Assembly: GCA_051880615.1 (NCBI GenBank)
Contig: JBJEOH010000026.1
Span: 68,655 to 132,654 of the forward strand
DNA length: 64,000 nt
Direction of reading: 5' to 3'
Source: UBA7067 sp051880615
GTDB lineage: Bacteria; Bacillota; Clostridia; Oscillospirales; Acutalibacteraceae
Shown: one piece after another, positions 18,558-26,100 of the stretch
Position numbering within the stretch: position 1 is the first letter of the stretch
Layout of the letters: each line of letters begins with the position of its first letter
Translations under genes and position numbers: made by a program
The notes under the pieces: generated by a model
The model's database searches: none
What the model saw: only the letters and a program-made list of their open reading frames with translations
What the model was told of the DNA's origin: nothing

Positions 18558-19325
18558 TTAATTATTCTTATCGTAAACTATTTTCAGACCTTTAATGAGT
18601 AAATCGTTATCTACAATAATATTACGCTTGCAAAACGGAATTATGCTGCCCGACAGTCCGCCGGTTGCAACTACAGTTGCAGACTCCTGAAGTTCGTTTT
18701 CTATTCTTTCAACAACACCGTCAACCATTGCCGCATTTGCGTATATAGCGCCGCTTTTCATACAGTCTATTGTGTTCTTCCCTATTATTTTCTTCGGTGC
18801 CTCAATGCTTATCTTGGGTAACTGCGATGTACGCGAAGTGAGCGCTTCCTGTGAAATTTTAACTCCCGGAATTATCATACCGCCGAGATAGTTCTTGTTT
18901 TTATCAATAACAGAAACAGTAGTAGCGGTGCCCATATCAAAAATTATAATAGGCGGCTTATATTCATCAAGCGCGGCTATTGCGTCAACCACCTGGTCGC
19001 TGCCAAGCTGGGCCGGGTTATCAAGCAGAATGTTAAGTCCGGTTTTTAACCCGGGTCCGACAACAAGCGGCGTAACGCCTGAAATAAAACTGATAGCTCT
19101 TTTTAGTATAGTTACAAGCGGAGGAACTACGGACGACATTATAGCGCCGCTGATTTTTTTAATATCTATACCGCCGATTTCAAGAAGAGTCTTAAATTCA
19201 ACGGCATACTGGTATTCTGTTTTACTATGGTCGGTTGCCACCCTTGCTTCATATACAATATTATTTTTATCGTCAATGCATCCCAAGACAATGTTTGTAT
19301 TGCCTGCATCAAGCGCCAATATCAT
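18558..19325 (-). CDS. coaX: Type III pantothenate kinase
   Basis: Phosphorylates pantothenate, the first step of CoA synthesis. 255 residues, the usual CoaX length. ASKHA-fold motifs are visible: LALDAGNTNIVLGC at the N-terminus (phosphate-binding Asp), the middle GPGLKTGLNI and DNPAQLGSDQVVDAIAA, then IIFDMGTATTVSVID near residue 125 and ATGGLSG near 225. It is adjacent to a PanT-like transporter gene and divergent from coaBC, so uptake and the first steps to CoA are clustered here. Confidence 0.95.
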   Translation of the reverse strand: MILALDAGNTNIVLGCIDDKNNIVYEARVATDHSKTEYQYAVEFKTLLEIGGIDIKKISGAIMSSVVPPLVTILKRAISFISGVTPLVVGPGLKTGLNILLDNPAQLGSDQVVDAIAALDEYKPPIIIFDMGTATTVSVIDKNKNYLGGMIIPGVKISQEALTSRTSQLPKISIEAPKKIIGKNTIDCMKSGAIYANAAMVDGVVERIENELQESATVVATGGLSGSIIPFCKRNIIVDNDLLIKGLKIVYDKNN

Positions 19326-19366
19326 AAAATCACCCTTTTTAGTTGCTGAGATTTAGGAATACTGCG

Positions 19367-20011
19367 TTATATCCTGTGTTTTTTCTTTATTTGGAAAAGT
19401 ACCTTGCAAATCACACAAGTTAATACTGCGGCTGTTACGGCTTCAAGAACGCCGTTTACGCCGATAACTCCCATTATCACGCCGAGCAATGTGTCATATG
19501 AAATTTCCTTTGCGGCAGCGTAGCTTTCTCCAAAAAAGAAATATATCATCCCCATAACAAGGATTGTATTTGTCATAGCACCGAAAATACCGGATAAAAT
19601 AAGCGAAATTGTTTCCTTGCCTTTAATCCTGTTTAAAAGCTTCACTATCCCTTTGAAAACAAAATAAGGAACGATTCCAACCAGAATTCTCGGCACAAAG
19701 CAAATTATAAGGCTCAACGGATTGCCTCCGAGCCCTGCACCTTCAAAAAATGGTGTGAATACAAACGAGGTAACCGTCGGCATTATAGTGTTTGAAATCA
19801 GACTTGTAAGTCCAAATACCCCTCCGAGAACAGCTCCCAATTTTGGACCTAACACGATTGAACCGATAATAACCGGAACATGGATGATTGTTGCGCGTGT
19901 TACTCCCAGCGGAATGTACCCGATTCCCGGGATAAACGCCAGCATTAAAATCAGCGCACTGAACAGCGCAAGCTGAGCTATTTCAAGCGATTTTTTTCTT
20001 GTATCAGACAT
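19367..20011 (-). CDS. ECF transporter S component, probably pantothenate-specific (PanT-like)
   Basis: Membrane substrate-binding subunit of an energy-coupling factor vitamin transporter. 214 residues with six hydrophobic segments. The N-terminal RKKSLEIAQLALFSALILML and IPGIGYIPLGVTRATIIHVPVIIGSIVLGP, followed by GAVLGGVFGLTSLISNT, are typical of the PanT/RibU-like branch. SD GGAGGA stands 7 nt before the ATG. The shared energising module could be the EcfA1-EcfA2-EcfT set at 48982-51595. Location next to coaX and coaBC supports pantothenate as substrate (inference). Confidence 0.8.
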   Translation of the reverse strand: MSDTRKKSLEIAQLALFSALILMLAFIPGIGYIPLGVTRATIIHVPVIIGSIVLGPKLGAVLGGVFGLTSLISNTIMPTVTSFVFTPFFEGAGLGGNPLSLIICFVPRILVGIVPYFVFKGIVKLLNRIKGKETISLILSGIFGAMTNTILVMGMIYFFFGESYAAAKEISYDTLLGVIMGVIGVNGVLEAVTAAVLTCVICKVLFQIKKKHRI

Positions 20012-20116
20012 TATAAATTCCTCCTGCTACTGCTCTATTATAGATGCAATGCAAATTAAGCTTTTATATTATGCACCATAATAATTAAAAAGGCAAGATT
20101 TTGTATATAATTTTTC

Positions 20117-20146
20117 TTTACAATTTTGTAGTCGCGTTGGTATAAT
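20117..20146 (+). promoter_or_regulatory. Promoter of coaBC
   Basis: TTTACA (20117-20122), an 18-nt spacer and TATAAT (20141-20146), giving a leader of about 55 nt to coaBC. No riboswitch-like fold was recognised in the leader. Confidence 0.65.
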
Positions 20147-20206
20147 ATAGAGTATAATTATAACATTATTCTCTGTCGATACTCAGAAATTCGAAAGGAA
20201 ATTACT

Positions 20207-21406
20207 ATGCTTAAGAATAAAACTGTTATTTTAGGTGTAAGCGGAGGAATTGCCGCATATAAAATACCAAATCTTGCACGACTGCTTGTAAAGCAGGGCT
20301 GTGATGTTCATGTTATTATGACAGAAAATGCGACCAAATTTATAACCGAAGATACTTTTGAGGCTCTGACATCGAACAAGTGCATTGTTGACACCTTCGA
20401 CAGAAATCATCCGTTTGAGATAAAGCACATATCCCTTGCAACAAAAGCAGACTTCGTACTTATAGCGCCTGCAACAGCTAACATAATCGGTAAAATTGCA
20501 AACGGAATCGCTGATGATATGCTCACAACAACCGTTATGGCGTGCAAATGCCCGATTGCAATAGCTCCTGCTATGAATACTAATATGTATGAAAATGCTA
20601 TTGTTCAGGACAACATTAAAAAGCTTGAAAAATTCGGATATACTATAATTGAGCCGAGCGTGGGTAATCTCGCTTGCAGAACTGTAGGAGCAGGCAAAAT
20701 GCCTGAGCCGCAGGAGCTTTACACCTATATTGAACGAGAGCTTGCCTTTGAAAAGGATTTATCGGGAGTAAAGGTGCTTGTCACAGCAGGTCCTACTATT
20801 GAGCCGATTGACCCTGTAAGGTATATAACAAACCATTCCTCCGGTAAAATGGGCTATGCAATCGCAAAAGCCGCTATGCTCAGAGGTGCAAGCGTTACTC
20901 TTGTAAGCGGCAGATGTGCACTTGAGCCTGTCCCCTTTGTCAACACGGTGAATGTAACTACAGCAGAGGATATGTTCAATGCTGTTACTACGCGCGCAGA
21001 GCAGCAGGATATTATAATCAAGGCGGCGGCTGTTGCAGACTACACTCCCGAAAGTGTGAGTGAGCAGAAAATCAAGAAGTCTGATAAAGATATGAGCATT
21101 GCCCTTAAGAGAACAAAGGATATTTTAAAATATGTCGGTGTCAATAAGCGCGACGGTCAAATTATCTGCGGCTTTGCAATGGAAACCGAAAATATGCTTG
21201 AAAACGCGAGAAAAAAGCTTGAGAGTAAAAATATCGATATGATAGCTGCAAACAATGTAAAAGTTGAAGGCGCAGGCTTTGAAAACGATACAAATGTGCT
21301 GACGCTTATTACCAAAGATAATCAAAAAGAGCTTGAGCTTATGAGTAAATTTGATTGCGCGAACAAATTGCTTGATGAAATTATCAAAATAATGATTAGT
21401 AAATAA
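20207..21406 (+). CDS. coaBC: Bifunctional phosphopantothenoylcysteine decarboxylase / phosphopantothenate-cysteine ligase
   Basis: Two consecutive steps of CoA synthesis in one protein of 399 residues. CoaC domain (about 1-180): FMN-binding start KTVILGVSGGIAAYKIPNL, catalytic His in FEIKHISLATKADF, PAMNTNMYEN and the active-site lid Cys in LACRTVGAGKMPEP. CoaB domain (about 185-399): VLVTAGPTIEPIDPVRYITN, SSGKMGYAIA, KAAAVADYTP and the C-terminal IAANNV. SD AAAGGAA lies before the ATG. Monocistronic from its own promoter, divergent from panT-coaX. Confidence 0.96.
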   Translation: MLKNKTVILGVSGGIAAYKIPNLARLLVKQGCDVHVIMTENATKFITEDTFEALTSNKCIVDTFDRNHPFEIKHISLATKADFVLIAPATANIIGKIANGIADDMLTTTVMACKCPIAIAPAMNTNMYENAIVQDNIKKLEKFGYTIIEPSVGNLACRTVGAGKMPEPQELYTYIERELAFEKDLSGVKVLVTAGPTIEPIDPVRYITNHSSGKMGYAIAKAAMLRGASVTLVSGRCALEPVPFVNTVNVTTAEDMFNAVTTRAEQQDIIIKAAAVADYTPESVSEQKIKKSDKDMSIALKRTKDILKYVGVNKRDGQIICGFAMETENMLENARKKLESKNIDMIAANNVKVEGAGFENDTNVLTLITKDNQKELELMSKFDCANKLLDEIIKIMISK

Positions 21407-21429
21407 ATCAGTTTATTTTTGAGGTTACT

Positions 21430-21703
21430 ATAAAAATAGAGCATATTGCTGTTTATGTTAACGATTTAGAAGCGGCAAAGGATTTTTACACAAAATATTT
21501 CGGGGCTAAATCGGGTAAAAAGTATCACAATAAACGCACCGGATTTCAGTCATACTTTTTATCCCTTGGCTGTCAATGAGCTAACGGAAAGATTGTGGCA
21601 AGATGGTTATTCTGTAATAAGTGAACCAAGAACTACAGGCGACGGTTATTATGAAAGCTGTATTCTTGACGGCGAGGGAAATACTATTGAAATCACAGTT
21701 TGA
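21430..21703 (+). pseudogene. VOC/glyoxalase-family gene remnant with internal deletion
   Basis: Starting from ATA 21430 (no ATG), the frame reads IKIEHIAVYVNDLEAAKDFY and continues to SLGCQ, then stops at 21577. This is the N-terminal half of a vicinal-oxygen-chelate protein. From 21569, in another frame, the sequence reads AVNELTERLWQDGY through EPRTTGDGYYESCILDG and EGNTIEITV to a stop at 21703, the family's C-terminal end. About 35-45 middle codons and the start codon are missing, so the gene is dead. It lies just behind coaBC. Confidence 0.8.
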
Positions 21704-21763
21704 CTCTATGTTATATACAGCTAAGATAACATAACAATAAAACGACAAATTCTAAAAAAAGTA

Positions 21764-21792
21764 TTGACATTTCAAACCAAAACAGATATAAT
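21764..21792 (+). promoter_or_regulatory. Consensus promoter of the His-Lys-Gln tRNA cluster
   Basis: Perfect TTGACA (21764-21769) and TATAAT (21787-21792) with a 17-nt spacer, about 60 nt upstream of tRNA-His. A perfect sigma-A promoter is usual for stable RNA. Confidence 0.85.
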
Positions 21793-21852
21793 ACTTAAGG
21801 CGTTGAGGAAACGACAGTTTTTACAGCCTTTCTTTCTCGCCTTTATATATAT

Positions 21853-21930
21853 GGTGGGTATAGCTTAGTTGGTTAAAGCGCCAGTTTGTGGCACTGGAGA
21901 CCGTCGGTTCGAATCCGACTATCCACCCCA
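21853..21930 (+). tRNA. tRNA-His (anticodon GTG)
   Basis: Full cloverleaf with the extra G at -1 that marks tRNA-His. Acceptor GTGGGTA pairs with TATCCAC, the anticodon loop TTGTGGC gives GTG, the T-loop is GGTTCGAATCC, and the 3' CCA is encoded. Confidence 0.95.
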
Positions 21931-21933
21931 TAT

Positions 21934-22009
21934 GACTCATTAGCTCAGTCGGCAGAGCACTTGACTTTTAATCAAGGTGTCCGGAGTTCGAATCTCCGAT
22001 GGGTCACCA
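21934..22009 (+). tRNA. tRNA-Lys (anticodon TTT)
   Basis: Acceptor GACTCAT pairs with ATGGGTC. The anticodon stem TTGA/TCAA surrounds CTTTTAA with anticodon TTT; GTTCGAATC T-loop; CCA encoded. It follows tRNA-His by 3 nt, so both are cut from one precursor. Confidence 0.95.
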
Positions 22010-22011
22010 CA

Positions 22012-22044
22012 ATATGAGGGATCGGTTTTACCTTTCCCTCATAT
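22012..22044 (+). terminator. Hairpin between tRNA-Lys and tRNA-Gln
   Basis: ATATGAGGGA pairs perfectly with TCCCTCATAT (10 bp), followed by TTCTTAAATT. Probably a partial terminator after tRNA-Lys. Confidence 0.6.
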
Positions 22045-22069
22045 TTCTTAAATTCACTTAAATAAATAT

Positions 22070-22144
22070 TGGGCTATAGCCAAGCGGTAAGGCAACGGAC
22101 TTTGACTCCGTCATTCGCTGGTCCGAATCCAGCTAGCCCAGCCA
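22070..22144 (+). tRNA. tRNA-Gln (anticodon TTG)
   Basis: Acceptor TGGGCTA pairs with TAGCCCA. The anticodon arm ACGGA-CTTTGAC-TCCGT gives TTG; T-loop GTCCGAATC; discriminator G and encoded CCA. Confidence 0.95.
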
Positions 22145-22145
22145 G

Positions 22146-22182
22146 AAACAGGCATTTGCAAATGATTGCAGATGCCTGTTTT
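22146..22182. terminator. Terminator after tRNA-Gln, shared with the converging lipoprotein gene
   Basis: AAACAGGCATTTGCA pairs with TGCAGATGCCTGTTT (15 bp, one mismatch), followed by TTCCTGTTCT. It lies between converging genes and can serve both strands. Confidence 0.7.
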
Positions 22183-22209
22183 CCTGTTCTTTACATTTTA
22201 ACCGGTTGT

Positions 22210-23811
22210 TTATCTGCCGTGTCCGCCCATACCTTTCATACCGCCCATACCACCGCCGTTGTTTGTCGAAACCGAGGTGAGAGTAATTGTGCTGTCAATA
22301 TTGCCGCTGCTTAAAGTGCCGGAATCCGCATATCCGTTTTCATCTGCGTTCGGAACAAAAGCGCCGACTACAATATTATATTCTTTATTAAGCTCAAGTT
22401 TACTGCTGCTGACAACTATATTATCAAATCTTTTAGGTGAAGTAAATGATACAATCAGATTATTATTTTCATCGGTTACTGCTACCAATGTATTCGCTTC
22501 CTGAGAAGAAGAGAGGTTTGTCATAAACGAATTCTGAGTTGAATTATCACCGAAGCCTGCCGCCATTCCACTGCTGCTCAAAGCTATCAGCGTACCGCCT
22601 GAAATATCGGCAGAGGCATCGTAATCGAGAGCTCCGTTTCCGCTTGTGTCGGATCCGCTTACAAGTATAACACCGCCTTGAATTGAGAGAGTACCGTTTG
22701 AGTCGAGTCCGTCACCGCCTGCGTTAACGAAAATGTATCCTCCCGAAATCAGAAGCTTTAATGATGAATTGCCAAGGTTCTGGAATTCCATCGGCCTGCC
22801 ATATGTCTGTCCGTCACTGCCGTCTGCAACATTGATACCGTCGTCAGTTGATATAACCGAGATTTTTCCGCCGCTTATTTCAATATCGGCACCCTCTATT
22901 CCCTCATAGCTCTTATTGACATTTATAGTGCCGTCTTTGATTGTAAGCTTTTTTTCGGCATGAATTCCATCGTCGCCTGCTTCAATATTAAGCTCGCCGC
23001 CTATAATATAGACAAATCCCTTTTCCTCGTCCTCATCGTTGCTTGTTTTAACAGCGTCCTCCCCTGCGTTGATGTTTACAGTGCCTCCGCAAATTCTAAC
23101 GCTGTCCTTGCCTTGCAGAGCGTCGCTGACGGAGTTTATATTTAAGGTGCCGCTTACTACTTTAAGACTGTCTTTTGACACGACAGCGTGATTCTGTGAA
23201 CCGTTTACGGTAAGTGTTCCGCTGCCGTTAAAGGTTGTTGTACATCTTGCGAAAATAGCACCGTCAACATTTGCATCATCTTCTCCAAGCTGATACTCAC
23301 CGCCGTCCTCAATGACATTATCAGTGTTTTCAGCAAGCGTAATAAACAGTTTATCTGCCGACTTTGCAAATATCGGCGCATAGGTGCTGCACTTAATCGT
23401 AGCGTTATTAAGCACAAGCTGAACCTTTGCGGTTTCATCGGAGCAGTCTATAATAATATTACCGTCATCCAGAGTGCCTGTAAGTATATATACACCCTCC
23501 TGTGAAATGGTGACGGTTGAACCGCTTACAGAGGCACCGTTTCCGCTGATATTTATGCTATCGCTCAAAGCAATTTTTGTTGAGGTGTTCTCATCATATT
23601 CACCGCTTAAATCTCGCGAGGTAAACATTTCATCATTTATTGCCGCTGTACCTGTAGCGTCAGCTGTGCTGTTTGATGCTGCATCTGAACTGGTGGTTGA
23701 AATAGTTGAAGAAGTTATATTTGAAGATGATGACCCTAAGCTGCACGAGGATAGCGAAAGGCTCACGAGCAATGCTGTGATGATTGATAATAATGTAATT
23801 TTCCGTTTCAA
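22210..23811 (-). CDS. Secreted lipoprotein with carbohydrate-binding beta-helix domain (Cthe_2159-like, DUF4353)
   Basis: 533 residues. The signal peptide ends in LSLSLSSC, a lipobox, so Cys about 23 is lipidated and the protein sits on the outer face of the membrane. The body repeats short beta-helix rungs such as GGTVNINAGEDAVKTSND, GGELNIEAGDDGIHAEKK, GGYIFVNAGGDGLDSNG. These are the hallmarks of the Cthe_2159 family, whose Clostridium thermocellum member is a calcium-binding beta-helix that binds cellulose and pectin-like polymers. It ends Gly/Met-rich (GGGMGGMKGMGGHGR). The start is TTG 23811, directly after the TAA of the DUF4956 gene and 6 nt from GAGGTG. Third gene of a coupled operon. 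Confidence 0.8.
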   Translation of the reverse strand: MKRKITLLSIITALLVSLSLSSCSLGSSSSNITSSTISTTSSDAASNSTADATGTAAINDEMFTSRDLSGEYDENTSTKIALSDSINISGNGASVSGSTVTISQEGVYILTGTLDDGNIIIDCSDETAKVQLVLNNATIKCSTYAPIFAKSADKLFITLAENTDNVIEDGGEYQLGEDDANVDGAIFARCTTTFNGSGTLTVNGSQNHAVVSKDSLKVVSGTLNINSVSDALQGKDSVRICGGTVNINAGEDAVKTSNDEDEEKGFVYIIGGELNIEAGDDGIHAEKKLTIKDGTINVNKSYEGIEGADIEISGGKISVISTDDGINVADGSDGQTYGRPMEFQNLGNSSLKLLISGGYIFVNAGGDGLDSNGTLSIQGGVILVSGSDTSGNGALDYDASADISGGTLIALSSSGMAAGFGDNSTQNSFMTNLSSSQEANTLVAVTDENNNLIVSFTSPKRFDNIVVSSSKLELNKEYNIVVGAFVPNADENGYADSGTLSSGNIDSTITLTSVSTNNGGGMGGMKGMGGHGR

Positions 23812-24489
23812 TTAAAGCACCTCTCTGTCACTTGAAAGATAGCCGCAAACGATGTCAAGATTTCCGTTGCGGCAGCGTATTGCATCTATCATATCCTTTT
23901 CTCTGCACTCGTCCTTTTCCTCAATATTGAACATAAGCTGATAAAGGCTGCCCATATTTATCGTTTTAACGCTTATGAGTTTTCTGGAGGTTGTGTACTC
24001 CTCAAATATGTCATCAAAAAGTCCGTTGTAATTTAAGTTTTCGGGTATCGTTATTTTAAGCTCTTTTATAGCTTTTCGGCTTTCGCCGAATTTTGATGCT
24101 GTAAAGAGAACTAACAGAAGTGTAATAATAACCGTGAACACAACTGCTATTGCAATAAAGCCTATACCAACCGCAAGTCCGACTGCCATAGCCAGAAAGA
24201 TTATTCCAATCTCTTTAGCGCTGCCGGGGATGCTCCTGAATCTGACAAGGCTGAATGCACCCATAACAGCAACACCGGTGCCGATATTACCGTTAACAAG
24301 CATTATAACGACCTGAACAATAGCAGGCAGAAGCGCAAGTGTGATTACAAAGCTCTTTGAATATTTGTTTTTATACATATATCCAATGGCGATAACAAGT
24401 CCTAAAGAGATTGATACTGCAATGCATATTAAAAAGTTTCCGACATTAACTCCGTTACTTGTTATACTGCTGAATAGTGAGTCAAGCAC
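23812..24489 (-). CDS. DUF4956 membrane protein
   Basis: 225 residues from GTG 24489, which overlaps the last codons of the upstream VTC-domain gene. GGAGGA stands 7 nt before it and argues against an in-frame start at 24534. It has four hydrophobic segments in the first about 135 residues, with the conserved GNIGTGVAVMGAFSLVRFRSIPGSAKEIG between them. A soluble C-terminal domain follows (about 140-225; LKITIPENLNYNGLFDDIF). DUF4956 proteins have no established function but are regularly found beside VTC-domain proteins and CotH or Cthe_2159-like secreted proteins. This operon has that arrangement. Confidence 0.8.
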   Translation of the reverse strand: MLDSLFSSITSNGVNVGNFLICIAVSISLGLVIAIGYMYKNKYSKSFVITLALLPAIVQVVIMLVNGNIGTGVAVMGAFSLVRFRSIPGSAKEIGIIFLAMAVGLAVGIGFIAIAVVFTVIITLLLVLFTASKFGESRKAIKELKITIPENLNYNGLFDDIFEEYTTSRKLISVKTINMGSLYQLMFNIEEKDECREKDMIDAIRCRNGNLDIVCGYLSSDREVL

Positions 24490-25231
24490 AATTAATTCCT
24501 CCGTCCAAATTATAAATATTTTCGTTCTTTTCATTAAGCTGCTTTTGCATTTGTAAAAAAGCGTTACCGTATTTTGAGTAAGATGTTTTATAGATTTTTA
24601 GTTCCGATAAAATTCTGCACAGCCACAGCGGCATAGCATTGGCAAATTTAATCTCCATAACATACTGCCCGGGATTTGTCAGAACCTGTCCGTAAACACC
24701 TGCTCTTAAATCAAGGTCATAATTACGCCATGTTATATCTGTGTCAAAAGTTATACGCAGCTGTGGATCTTCCTTTGAGTAAAACGCCTGTCGGTCATAG
24801 GAAATAAACATTTTAGGTTCAAGACCTGTATAATAATGTCTGAACCAGTCAATTTCCCGTGAAATCTGGGTTTCACTCCTCAGCGGAATATCGTAATACA
24901 GATAATCAAGCGCATCACAGTATTTTAGACTTATCCTGCGCTTGTATACAACTCCCTTGAATTTCTTTTTTATCTCAACAAACGCATCCGAGTTGTTTGT
25001 GACTTCACCGTATCCCCGAAGTCTGAGTTTTTCTTTATATACAGGCTTTGTCAGAGAATCGCGAATAAGCCTGAAATTTTTCGTGTCGAAATAAATATTG
25101 CTTATGATGCTTTCGCCGTATTTATCCTCGGTCATTAGCGAGCCTATAGCGTTTATTAAATGTTTAAACTGAAACTCGTCAATCACAAACTTTTTTTCGA
25201 CTCTTTTGAAAACTCTGATATACTCTGCCAT
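24482..25231 (-). CDS. VTC-domain protein (polyphosphate polymerase-like)
   Basis: 249 residues. The basic and acidic residues of the VTC/triphosphate-tunnel fold are visible: FKRVEKKFVIDEFQF, SIISNIYFDTKNFRLIRDSL, KEKLRLRGYG, FVEIKKKFKGVVYKRRI, FISYDRQAFYS, LRITFDTDITWR and YVMEIKFANAMP. In yeast Vtc4 this tunnel makes polyphosphate from ATP; bacterial VTC proteins are mostly uncharacterised. ATG 25231 follows AGAGGTGA; a GTG three codons upstream lies in the ribosome site. First gene of the operon with DUF4956 and the lipoprotein, overlapping the next gene by 8 nt. Confidence 0.85.
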   Translation of the reverse strand: MAEYIRVFKRVEKKFVIDEFQFKHLINAIGSLMTEDKYGESIISNIYFDTKNFRLIRDSLTKPVYKEKLRLRGYGEVTNNSDAFVEIKKKFKGVVYKRRISLKYCDALDYLYYDIPLRSETQISREIDWFRHYYTGLEPKMFISYDRQAFYSKEDPQLRITFDTDITWRNYDLDLRAGVYGQVLTNPGQYVMEIKFANAMPLWLCRILSELKIYKTSYSKYGNAFLQMQKQLNEKNENIYNLDGGINCA

Positions 25232-25322
25232 TACTCTCACCTCTTATCTTTGCACTTATTCTATTCCCTCAACCTTAAATTTAACTGAAAAATTTTACTT
25301 AAATATTTCATTAATAACATTT

Positions 25323-25355
25323 TTTCAGCTTTATTTCAGCTATTCAAAATATAAT
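25323..25355 (+). promoter_or_regulatory. Direct-repeat operator and -10 of the two-component system operon
   Basis: TTTCAGC occurs at 25323-25329 and 25334-25340, exactly 11 nt apart, followed by TATAAT at 25350-25355. Direct repeats one helical turn apart next to a -10 are typical of OmpR-family activator sites, suggesting autoregulation by the downstream regulator. Confidence 0.5.
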
Positions 25356-25419
25356 TATTGCAATGAAGAACAAGAAAAAATATAATGTATTTAATCCTAT
25401 TATTTTTGAGGGTGATTTT

Positions 25420-26100
25420 GTGCGTATACTTGTTGTCGAAGATGAGAAAAGACTTGCAGACGCTTTAGAACAGATACTTATTGAGGATAAACATCTGGCT
25501 GACATTACATATGACGGTAATGACGGGCTTGATTATGCTCTTAGCGGAATCTATGACGCAATAATTCTTGATGTAATGCTGCCGGGTATAAACGGCTTTG
25601 AGATTGCTCAAAGACTCAGACAGGAAAAAATTGAAACACCGATACTTATGCTTACTGCTAAGGATTCTATAAGTGATAAGGTTTCAGGACTTGACAGCGG
25701 TGCAGATGACTATATGACAAAGCCGTTTGCACCTGAGGAGCTTTTGGCACGACTGCGAGCTTTGACAAGACGGCACGGCGAAGTAATACTTGACGAGCTT
25801 ACATATGAGGATTTAAAGCTGAACCTTTCAAATGCCGATTTAATATGCGGAATAAAGTCAGTTCATTTAAATTTTAAGGAATCCGAAATATTAAAGCTGC
25901 TTATTTCAAGCGGCGATATAGCCGTAACCAAAGAGAGCATTATAACCAAGGTGTGGGGATATGACTCAAATGCAGAGGATAACAATGTAGAAGCGTATAT
26001 TTCTTTTTTAAGGAAAAAGCTTAACTTTCTCAAATCGAAAGTCAGCATTACGGCGATAAGGAAGGTGGGCTACCGCCTTGAGGTGAAAAGTAATGATTAA
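25420..26100 (+). CDS. OmpR-family response regulator
   Basis: 226 residues from GTG 25420, preceded by GAGGGTGA at 6 nt; an upstream ATG at 25363 adds residues unlike a receiver. Receiver domain about 1-115: acidic pair in VVEDEKR, phospho-acceptor Asp in YDAIILDVMLPG, Thr in LMLTAKDS and Lys in DDYMTKPF. C-terminal winged helix about 125-226, with LNFKESEILKLLISSG and VEAYISFLRKKL, ending GYRLEVKSND. It overlaps the kinase gene by 8 nt and is divergent from the VTC-DUF4956-lipoprotein operon, which is a likely target. Confidence 0.93.
   Translation: MRILVVEDEKRLADALEQILIEDKHLADITYDGNDGLDYALSGIYDAIILDVMLPGINGFEIAQRLRQEKIETPILMLTAKDSISDKVSGLDSGADDYMTKPFAPEELLARLRALTRRHGEVILDELTYEDLKLNLSNADLICGIKSVHLNFKESEILKLLISSGDIAVTKESIITKVWGYDSNAEDNNVEAYISFLRKKLNFLKSKVSITAIRKVGYRLEVKSND

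Noticed and set aside
20012..20206. Riboswitch between panT and coaBC
   Set aside because: The region is short and AT-rich, with a clear promoter but no recognisable aptamer or terminator-antiterminator pair.
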